A stretch of DNA of 27,103 bases from Oxalobacteraceae bacterium UBA4003 (GTDB lineage Bacteria > Pseudomonadota > Gammaproteobacteria > Burkholderiales > Burkholderiaceae_D), in contig DGBN01000069.1 in assembly GCA_002384815.1 (NCBI GenBank), positions 60,704 through 87,806 of the forward strand, read 5' to 3'. The position numbers were made by a program, and so were the translations under genes. Under the pieces are notes generated by a model, which did no database searches, was not told the DNA's origin, and saw nothing but the letters and a program-made list of their open reading frames with translations. Below, in pieces: positions 14,172 to 19,770 of this stretch. Each line of letters begins with the position of its first letter. The first letter of the stretch is position 1.

Positions 14172-15011
14172 CTAGTTCAGGCGTCCGATTGCATCTCTCA
14201 GGTCAGGCAAGCGTGCGCGCAATTCCGCGGCATCCATCGCGTACGGACGTTGCTCCAGATACGCTTCAATATCCTGTACCGCAGCTTGCGGGCATTCCAG
14301 ATTGGCATACGCCAGACCACGATCGCGCCGCTCGGTAATGTCACGTGGCAGCAAAATCAATAATCTTTCCTGCACTTCAAGCAAGCGCTGCCAGTGTTCC
14401 TGCTGCATGAACAGCAGTTTCAGATTGCGCAGCATGCGTACCAGAATGTCGCGTGGACTGGCCGCGTCGAGATAGGCATTGAACTGAAAATCATCCGGGA
14501 AATCCTGCTGCAGGATATAAGGTTCGACGCGCTCTTCCAGCTCTTCGCGCGACAGGCTGGAGCCATTGAACGGATCGAGTACAACCTGACCGGATTGCAC
14601 CGACAACTTCATCAGGAAATGGCCGGGGAAGGATACGCCCTGAACTTCCAGATCGATTTGCTGCGCCAGTTCCATATATAAAATCGCAAGCGAAATCGGA
14701 ATGCCGCGCCGTGTGCTGAGCACACGATGCAAGTAGCTGTTGTCGGGATTGTAGTAGTCGTTGACGTTGCCGCTGAAGCCGAGTTCATTGTAAAAATAAT
14801 GATTCAGCATGCGCAGCTTTTGCAGATGCGAGGCATCGTCCGGCAAGCGCTGCCTGAGTTTGGCGGCAAGCGTATCGACTTCTTCTTCCAGTGCAGCGAG
14901 ATCGAGATCGGGCTCGGCGTCCTGTGCAATCGCCAACGCAGCTTCAAATAATGGAATGCTGTCATCCTGCTGCACCAGCGTGGAAAAGTATTCGAGAGTT
15001 TTGATCGTCAT
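14172..15011 (-). CDS. SirB1 family protein (transglutaminase-like plus TPR)
   Basis: A 279-residue predicted cytoplasmic protein of the SirB1/YchA family. The transglutaminase-like core (about residues 40-195) includes LRMLNHYFYNELGFSGNVND, YLHRVLSTRRGIPISLAILY and GVSFPGHFLMKL, whose His fits the remnant catalytic position. The expected Cys position in RRGIPISLA has Ser, so it is probably not an active transglutaminase, as usual in this family. A tetratricopeptide-like C-terminal part follows (about 205-270). The function of SirB1 is not well established. GGAGG lies 3 bases before the ATG. It lies 59 bases after murJ on the same strand, a probable operon, and is convergent with uup. Confidence 0.87.
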   Translation of the reverse strand: MTIKTLEYFSTLVQQDDSIPLFEAALAIAQDAEPDLDLAALEEEVDTLAAKLRQRLPDDASHLQKLRMLNHYFYNELGFSGNVNDYYNPDNSYLHRVLSTRRGIPISLAILYMELAQQIDLEVQGVSFPGHFLMKLSVQSGQVVLDPFNGSSLSREELEERVEPYILQQDFPDDFQFNAYLDAASPRDILVRMLRNLKLLFMQQEHWQRLLEVQERLLILLPRDITERRDRGLAYANLECPQAAVQDIEAYLEQRPYAMDAAELRARLPDLRDAIGRLN

Positions 15012-15070
15012 ATGCCTCCATCATAGCGAGGATGCGGCGAACGTGCAGATGCACGTTCAAGGTGTTGCGA

Positions 15071-16621
15071 TCAGTGTGATATCCGCTTGAAATCCCGGAA
15101 TCGAAATCCCATGGCCAACAATGCGCCGAAATAGCTGATGCCGCAAGCTGCCAACACCATCAGCAATGCGCCTACGCGCAACAACGGCGTTGCACGCAAT
15201 GCCACCCAGTCGAAATGTCCAGCCGCCCACAAGGCCACGCCGCCCATCAGGAAGAGTGCACCGGTCAGACGAATGAAAAATGTGCGCCAACCGGGCAAGG
15301 CCGAATAAATTCCACGCCGTTTCAAGCCCCAATACAGGAAACCTGCATTCAAGCATGCGCCCAAACCAATTGATAGCGCTAGTCCTGCATGCGCAATCCA
15401 CGGCACAAAAATCAGATTCATTAATTGCGTTGCAATCAACACACCTATCGCAATTTTGACCGGAGTTTTGATGTTTTGCTGCGCATAAAATCCGGGTGCG
15501 AGAATCTTGACCAGAATCAGGCCGATCAGGCCGACGCCGTATGCAATTAGCGCTCTGGACGTCATGGCAACGGATTGTGCATCGAATTTGCCGTAATGAA
15601 ATAGCGTTGCCGTCAATGGTTCTGAGATCGTTGCCAGACCGACGGCGCAAGGCAGGGCGAGCAGGAAGGTTAGACGCAAGCCCCAATCCAGTAGTGATGA
15701 ATATTCGGCCGTGTTGCCCTCGAAATTGGCCTTTGACAGGCTGGGCAGCAGGATAGTCCCCAGTGCCACGCCTAGCAGGGCAGTCGGGAACTCCATCAAT
15801 CTATCGGCGTACGAGAGCCAGGACACGCTGCCGCTTTCCAGTCGCGAGGCAATGTTTGTGTTGATCATCAAACTGATTTGTGCCGCAGAGACGGCAAATA
15901 CCGCCGGTCCCATTTTGCGCAAGACCTTGCGTACTCCGGCATCGCCCAGGCTGGCGAACGGATTTTTTGAAATACGCGGCAGCATGCCGATTTTCATCAG
16001 CGCGGGAATCTGGATTGCCATTTGCAGAATGCCGCCGACCACGACGCCAATTGCCATTGCATAGATAGGCGTCTGCAGATAAGGCGCGAGAAAAAGCGTG
16101 GCGACAATAAATGACAGATTCAGCAGGACGGGGGTGAAAGCGGGAATCTTGAATTCGCGCCAGGTATTCAGAATGCCGCCACTGAGCGCCACAAATGACA
16201 TGAAGCCTATGTAAGGGAACATCACGCGCGTCATCCAGACCGAGGTGTCGAATATGGTGGCATCGGCCTTGAGTCCGGTCGCAATCAGATAGACGATGAA
16301 AGGTGAGGCTGCAATGCCGATCACGCAGGTCAGCAGCATTGTCCATATCAAAACAGTGGCGACGTGATCGATCAGGCTCTTAGTTGCTTCTTCACCTTTC
16401 TGGCTTTTGTATTCCGCCAGAATCGGCACGAACGCCTGCGAAAACGCGCCTTCGGCAAACAGGCGGCGCAGCAGATTTGGGATGCGAAAGGCGATATTGA
16501 ACGCATCGGTATAGGCGGATGCACCGAATGCACGGGCAAACAGGATCTCGCGTATCAATCCTGTCACACGAGAAACCATCGTCATGCCGGATACTGCCGC
16601 GAGCGTTTTGTGCAAGTTCAT
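15071..16621 (-). CDS. murJ: Lipid II flippase MurJ
   Basis: A 516-residue inner-membrane protein of the MATE/MOP superfamily, expected to have 14 transmembrane helices; E. coli MurJ has 511 residues. It flips the peptidoglycan precursor lipid II across the inner membrane. Seen are the family start MNLHKTLAAVSGMTMVSRVT followed by GLIREILFARAFG, the SQAFVPILAEYK segment after helix 2, and GTILLPSLSKA in the middle. The start is fixed by the conserved N-terminus. Remarkably, a TATAAT lies on the minus strand at 16635-16630, only 8 bases before the ATG, and there is no Shine-Dalgarno, so the main transcript may be leaderless or nearly so. It is followed by sirB1 and is divergent from rpsT. Confidence 0.95.
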   Translation of the reverse strand: MNLHKTLAAVSGMTMVSRVTGLIREILFARAFGASAYTDAFNIAFRIPNLLRRLFAEGAFSQAFVPILAEYKSQKGEEATKSLIDHVATVLIWTMLLTCVIGIAASPFIVYLIATGLKADATIFDTSVWMTRVMFPYIGFMSFVALSGGILNTWREFKIPAFTPVLLNLSFIVATLFLAPYLQTPIYAMAIGVVVGGILQMAIQIPALMKIGMLPRISKNPFASLGDAGVRKVLRKMGPAVFAVSAAQISLMINTNIASRLESGSVSWLSYADRLMEFPTALLGVALGTILLPSLSKANFEGNTAEYSSLLDWGLRLTFLLALPCAVGLATISEPLTATLFHYGKFDAQSVAMTSRALIAYGVGLIGLILVKILAPGFYAQQNIKTPVKIAIGVLIATQLMNLIFVPWIAHAGLALSIGLGACLNAGFLYWGLKRRGIYSALPGWRTFFIRLTGALFLMGGVALWAAGHFDWVALRATPLLRVGALLMVLAACGISYFGALLAMGFRFRDFKRISH

Positions 16622-16629
16622 GGAGCGGG

Positions 16630-16635
16630 ATTATA
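16630..16635 (-). promoter_or_regulatory. -10 element close to the murJ start
   Basis: Minus strand AGCTATAATCCCG holds a perfect TATAAT ending 8 bases before the murJ ATG. Transcription would start about 2 bases before the start codon. No good -35 is present at 17 bases. The core is identical to that before tRNA-Arg. Confidence 0.5.
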
Positions 16636-16773
16636 GCTGGTCGGCAGGCAACGATGGCAGCCGGATTTCGCGAGGGGTGCTTAGTGTCTGATGTTGAATT
16701 CATATTTGCATCAAGGCAAGAGCGCAAGCACTAGAATACATTTTTAGATGTCAAAACAGTATCTTTTTATTAA

Positions 16774-16792
16774 TAAAGGCCGCTTGCCTTTA
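16774..16792. repeat. Short hairpin in the murJ-rpsT spacer
   Basis: TAAAGGC (16774-16780) and GCCTTTA (16786-16792) pair perfectly over 7 bases around loop CGCTT. There is no clean T-run on either strand. It lies in the 340-base divergent spacer, about 65 bases upstream of the rpsT -35. Confidence 0.5.
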
Positions 16793-16810
16793 AAATACTG
16801 CCAGTTGCAT

Positions 16811-16850
16811 TGCTGCCACTTGTTGCAACAAGCTTAGAGGCAGGGCAGCA
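16811..16850. promoter_or_regulatory. Nested palindrome upstream of the rpsT promoter
   Basis: A perfect 14-base palindrome CTTGTTGCAACAAG (16819-16832) is enclosed by a second inverted repeat, TGCTGCC (16811-16817) and GGCAGCA (16844-16850). The block ends 5 bases before the rpsT -35. It could bind a regulator of rpsT or of the divergent murJ. No known operator is recognised. Confidence 0.45.
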
Positions 16851-16855
16851 TCTAT

Positions 16856-16884
16856 TTGCCTGATTCGCAAAATACCGCTATAAT
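16856..16884 (+). promoter_or_regulatory. Sigma-70 promoter of rpsT
   Basis: TTGCCT (16856-16861), exactly 17 bases, and a perfect TATAAT (16879-16884) form a strong promoter with a G/C-rich discriminator CCGAGG. The predicted start near 16891 gives a leader of about 70 bases, long enough for the translational autocontrol known for S20 in E. coli. Confidence 0.82.
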
Positions 16885-16961
16885 CCGAGGCTTCACAGAA
16901 TTCTGTCTCACTAATGCGTGTTTGCGAATGCGCGTCGACCCTGTTTTAGGAAATAATATTC

Positions 16962-17225
16962 ATGGCAAATACCGCACAAGCACGCAAACGCGCTCGTCAA
17001 GCAGTCAAACAAAACGCTCACAATTCGAGCCAGCGTTCGACCTTGCGTACCGCAGTTAAGGCAGTTCGCAAAGCAATCGAAGCTGGCGACAAAACTGCAG
17101 CAGCTCAGGTTTTCCTGGCTTCTGTTTCGACGATCGATCGTATCGCCGACAAAAAGATCATCCATAAAAACAAGGCAGCACGCCATAAAAGCCGCCTCGC
17201 AGCTGCTTTGAAAGCGCTGGCTTAA
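16962..17225 (+). CDS. rpsT: 30S ribosomal protein S20
   Basis: An 87-residue, highly basic, Ala/Lys-rich helical protein starting MANTAQARKRARQAVKQNAH and containing HKNKAARHKSRLAAALKAL near the end, the usual S20 pattern. It is a structural protein of the small ribosomal subunit that binds 16S rRNA. The ribosome binding site AGGAAA lies about 10 bases before the ATG. A strong promoter upstream and a near-perfect symmetrical terminator downstream show a monocistronic unit. Length is normal (E. coli 87). It is divergent from murJ and convergent with the DUF192 gene. The codon choice is restricted, as expected for high expression. Confidence 0.97.
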   Translation: MANTAQARKRARQAVKQNAHNSSQRSTLRTAVKAVRKAIEAGDKTAAAQVFLASVSTIDRIADKKIIHKNKAARHKSRLAAALKALA

Positions 17226-17263
17226 GCAATCCTTATCGCTGCAGAAATGCGGCGATCAGTAAT

Positions 17264-17299
17264 AAAAAACCCGCATGATGCAAATCATGCGGGTTTTTT
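17264..17299. terminator. Bidirectional terminator between rpsT and the DUF192 gene
   Basis: AAAAAACCCGCATGAT (17264-17279) and its exact complement (17284-17299) pair over 16 bases around loop GCAA. Either strand ends in six T residues, so it can terminate both convergent genes. Confidence 0.95.
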
Positions 17300-17355
17300 A
17301 TATTTGTACTGCCATTCTGGAGGTGTCCTGCAACAAGAATCGGCTTTCTTGTTGC

Positions 17356-17811
17356 TTACCTGCCTTTCGGCAAGCCATCAATCGTGCTACCCGGCTTGAT
17401 GTTCTTTTGCCTGAACCAGCCTTCGTTCATTTCCAGCGCGTAACGCACCGGTTTTTTTGCACAATGCGACTCCAGACTTTGCGGTTTCATATTCTCTATA
17501 TTCACGATCTTGCCGTCGTCGTCAATAAAGGCGACGGAGAGCGGGATCAAGGTGTTCTTCATCCACATGCAAACACCGGCCGGCGCACCGAAGAGAAAAA
17601 TCATTCCTTCGTTTTGCGCCATGCTTTCGCGAAACATCAAACCTTGCTGACGCTCGGCTTCGGTGGCGACCACCTCGGCCTTGATGACATGCATGCCGAC
17701 AGTGAGGGGAATCACCGGAAATTTCTGGCCCGGCTGCGCCCATGTCGCGCTCGCAGAAAAGGTTGCAGCCAGGGCGAGAACTGTGGTGCAAGAGAAAAGG
17801 GATTTGTTCAT
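17356..17811 (-). CDS. Exported DUF192 family protein
   Basis: A 151-residue protein with an N-terminal signal peptide (MNKSLFSC, hydrophobic core, likely cleavage after SATWA at about residue 25) and a DUF192 domain (about 30-147). Family blocks seen are AEVVATEAERQQGLMFRESM, GMIFLFG, VCMWMKNTLIPLSVAFID and ALEMNEGWFRQKNIKPGS. DUF192 proteins are small beta-rich secreted or periplasmic proteins of unknown function. I chose the ATG at 17811; a TTG two codons upstream (17817) is also possible, and neither has a strong ribosome binding site. It is convergent with rpsT and shares its terminator. rluE lies upstream on the same strand, separated by 108 bases. Confidence 0.88.
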   Translation of the reverse strand: MNKSLFSCTTVLALAATFSASATWAQPGQKFPVIPLTVGMHVIKAEVVATEAERQQGLMFRESMAQNEGMIFLFGAPAGVCMWMKNTLIPLSVAFIDDDGKIVNIENMKPQSLESHCAKKPVRYALEMNEGWFRQKNIKPGSTIDGLPKGR

Positions 17812-17919
17812 GAGCAATTTCTGAGTAAGTAGTAAGAATGCAGCACGAGTGTAATGGAAAAAGTGAAGCAGGCGTTTGTGCGCTTGAAAAATCGGTGTTC
17901 ACAGGTGTGAGGCCTGATT

Positions 17920-18480
17920 TTAAAGACCTAATTCTGCCGCAGAAATTTCGCGCCACTCACCCGGCAATAGCGGATGCGACTGCAGGGAAACCGGACCGAT
18001 CGCAATCCGTATCAATCGCAAGGTGGGAACACCTACGGCCCCAGTCATGCGGCGTACCTGACGATTTTTACCTTCTGCCAATGTAATTGCGAGCCAGCTG
18101 GTTGGCACTTGGGTGCGCTCGCGTATCGGCGGATTGCGCGGCCATAGCCAATCGGGCTCCTGTACCCGTTTTACCTCGCAACCCTGGGTAATGAAATCAC
18201 CCAGATTCAGCGGTGCACGCAATCGCGCCAGTGCTTCGGTTTGCGGAATACCTTCCACCTGCACCAGATAGGTTTTTGTCTGTTTGTGATCGGGGTGACT
18301 GATCGCATGTTGCAGTTTGCCGTCATCCGTCAGTAGTAATAAGCCTTCGCTGTCTGCATCCAGCCGTCCGGCAGGGTAAATGTCGGGAATATCCAGGTAG
18401 TCGGCCAGCGATGCGCGTGTCGGGTGGGGCGAGAACTGGCACATTACCTGGCAGGGTTTGTTGAACAGAATCAGAGACAT
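17920..18480 (-). CDS. rluE: Ribosomal large subunit pseudouridine synthase, RluE type
   Basis: A 186-residue RsuA-family pseudouridine synthase without the S4 RNA-binding domain. The catalytic Asp41 sits in PAGRLDADSEGLLLLT. Further family blocks are KTYLVQVEGIP, the very RluE-like EPDWLWPRNPPIRERTQVPT, and EGKNRQVRRMTGAVGVPTLR before LIRIAIG. RluE modifies U2457 of 23S rRNA in E. coli. The ATG at 18480 starts the first strand (MSLILFNKPCQVM). The frame is open 27 codons further to a TTG at 18561, and RluE N-termini vary, so a longer form is possible. No strong ribosome binding site is seen at either start. The upstream 443 bases hold palindromes and the csp terminator. Confidence 0.9.
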   Translation of the reverse strand: MSLILFNKPCQVMCQFSPHPTRASLADYLDIPDIYPAGRLDADSEGLLLLTDDGKLQHAISHPDHKQTKTYLVQVEGIPQTEALARLRAPLNLGDFITQGCEVKRVQEPDWLWPRNPPIRERTQVPTSWLAITLAEGKNRQVRRMTGAVGVPTLRLIRIAIGPVSLQSHPLLPGEWREISAAELGL

Positions 18481-18881
18481 GGTTGATGGCTTTGTTGAAA
18501 GTGCGGGTTCGCCAGCCGAAGGGACGGTGAGCGGTGATGGAATGTTAAAGAGATTTTGCAAGTTGCGATATCAAAACCGGCCTGTCGGCCTGCATCTGTT
18601 TTGCAGATCCGGATCTTTGCAAGCGCGATTGAGTAAAAGATCGAATGCAGATCTGAGGCGGTGGATGTGCTCATCAGTGCGATGAAAAATCGATTCGGGA
18701 GAAAAAGATGACTTGTGATTTCGCTGGCCTGAGCCTGACGGGCGAGGCGATGCAGGTGTAGGCATCCGGATTCGGCCAGAAGATGAGCGCCAATACGGTG
18801 CAAACGCAAAGAGTTGCCAGCCTGACTCACCGACAGTGGCCCTAAAGTCGGCTTTGTGCGGATTTTATTTTTTGACAATAA
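18481..18881. other. Gene-free region upstream of rluE with palindromes
   Basis: About 400 bases with no gene I can support. A minus-strand open frame covers it but overlaps rluE and shows no domain. Structure seen: a perfect 12-base palindrome AGATCCGGATCT (18605-18616), an 8-base palindrome CAGATCTG (18648-18655), and GGCC-TGTC-GGCC at about 18582-18593. These could be regulator sites or RNA stems for the rluE leader. Confidence 0.4.
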
Positions 18882-18907
18882 AAAAACCCCGCCTGAGCGG
18901 GGTTTTT
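18882..18907 (-). terminator. Rho-independent terminator of the cold shock gene
   Basis: AAAAACCCCGC (18882-18892) and GCGGGGTTTTT (18897-18907) form an 11-base-pair perfect stem with loop CTGA. On the minus strand it runs into a T-rich tail, terminating the csp gene 17 bases after its stop. It is symmetrical and may work both ways. Confidence 0.92.
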
Positions 18908-18923
18908 CATGAAGTTCCTTGAA

Positions 18924-19127
18924 TCAAGGAGCTTGAATGTTGGAAGCTTGCTTGCCTTTAGGGCCTTGCGTGACTTCGAACTGGACTTTTTGACCTTCTT
19001 TGAGAGTCTTGAAGCCGTTCATCTGGATTGCGGAAAAGTGTGCAAACAAATCTTCACCACCATCATCTGGAGTGATAAAGCCGAAGCCTTTAGAATCGTT
19101 GAACCACTTGACTGTACCTGTTGCCAT
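18924..19127 (-). CDS. CspA family cold shock protein
   Basis: A 67-residue single-domain nucleic-acid chaperone. It starts MATGTVKWFNDSKGFGFITP; RNP1 is KGFGFI (13-18) and RNP2 is LFAHF (27-31), the surface aromatic patch that binds single-stranded RNA or DNA. These proteins melt mRNA structure and can antiterminate transcription. Whether this copy is cold-induced cannot be told from the protein. The region upstream to clpS is 334 bases, AT-rich, and could give a long 5' leader as in cold-inducible csp genes. No strong ribosome binding site is seen (GAAAGA about 9 bases before the ATG). It is divergent from clpS and has its own terminator. The exact paralog symbol is left open. Confidence 0.95.
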   Translation of the reverse strand: MATGTVKWFNDSKGFGFITPDDGGEDLFAHFSAIQMNGFKTLKEGQKVQFEVTQGPKGKQASNIQAP

Positions 19128-19221
19128 AAAAAGCGTCTTTCTATATAGACTTAATCACACGAGCCGCAAAAGAAAGAAGCCTCGACTATCGTTGCCCCTC
19201 CTAAAACCTGCTCACTTCATA

Positions 19222-19250
19222 TTGACAGCCAATGTTGTCAAGCATGTCAA
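19222..19250. promoter_or_regulatory. TTGACA inverted and direct repeat array
   Basis: TTGACA (19222-19227) and TGTCAA (19236-19241) form an inverted repeat with an 8-base spacer, and a second TGTCAA follows at 19245-19250. Read on the minus strand there are two TTGACA motifs 9 bases apart, then TGTCAA. Neither strand has a good -10 at the right distance, so these may be regulator sites rather than -35 boxes. Confidence 0.35.
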
Positions 19251-19427
19251 TAAAACTCATTCTTTACGCAAAAAATATAAAAGTCAAGATGTTTGGCGGC
19301 GCTGTTGTATGTTTATTTGAGGGGCTTAAAACACGCGCTCTTGAATTTCTGTATTTGATCGTCATCTGCGTCTTCAGAGGAAAACGCGTAAGATTAAATT
19401 TTATTTGTTTCTCTGTTCTTCTGGGCA

Positions 19428-19455
19428 TTGTGCACACAGGTGAACGTATTAGAAT
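19428..19455 (+). promoter_or_regulatory. Promoter abutting the clpS start codon
   Basis: TTGTGC (19428-19433), a 16-base spacer and TAGAAT (19450-19455) form a plausible sigma-70 promoter. The -10 ends 6 bases before the clpS ATG, so transcription should begin at or within a base of the A of the start codon. No Shine-Dalgarno is present between them. Confidence 0.55.
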
Positions 19456-19461
19456 AGACCT

Positions 19462-19770
19462 ATGGCAATTAAGCACGACGATGGTACGGTCCTTATGCGG
19501 CAAGAGCAAAAACTCAAGCCGCCGTCTATGTATCAGGTGTTATTGCTGAACGATGATTACACGCCGATGGAATTCGTCGTGATGATTCTTCAGGAGTACT
19601 TTAGTAAAGATCGTGAGACATCTACGCAAATCATGCTCATGGTTCACCGCGACGGAAAAGGTATTTGTGGCGTGTATCCGAAAGATATTGCGTCTACGAA
19701 AGTTGAGCTGGTTTTGAACCACGCCCGAAAAGCAGGGCACCCCCTGCAGTGCGTGATGGAGGAAGTATGA
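19462..19770 (+). CDS. clpS: ClpS adaptor of the Clp protease
   Basis: A 102-residue adaptor that binds N-degron substrates (N-terminal Leu, Phe, Trp, Tyr) and delivers them to ClpAP. The N-terminal 20 residues are a flexible tail; the core follows. Binding-pocket residues are visible as Asn30-Asp31-Asp32, Thr34 and Met36 in LLNDDYTPMEF, and His62 in MVHRDGKGICGVY, matching the E. coli set (N34, D35, D36, T38, M40, H66). The ATG at 19462 fits the usual betaproteobacterial start (MA-KHDDGTV). There is no ribosome binding site; see the adjoining promoter. Its TGA overlaps the clpA ATG (ATGA), so the pair is translationally coupled. Confidence 0.97.
   Translation: MAIKHDDGTVLMRQEQKLKPPSMYQVLLLNDDYTPMEFVVMILQEYFSKDRETSTQIMLMVHRDGKGICGVYPKDIASTKVELVLNHARKAGHPLQCVMEEV

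Larger units (their letters stand above)
19128..19461. other. Divergent csp-clpS control region
   Basis: A 334-base gene-free, AT-rich region between two divergent genes. It holds the TTGACA array (19222-19250), a possible csp promoter on the minus strand (TTGACT about 19279-19274, 17 bases, AAGAAT) and the clpS promoter next to its ATG. A plus-strand open frame here runs into clpS out of frame and is not credible. Confidence 0.5.

Noticed and set aside
18471..18878. Minus-strand 135-codon open frame upstream of rluE
   Set aside because: It overlaps the start of rluE in another frame, has no recognisable motif, and lies between the csp terminator and rluE.
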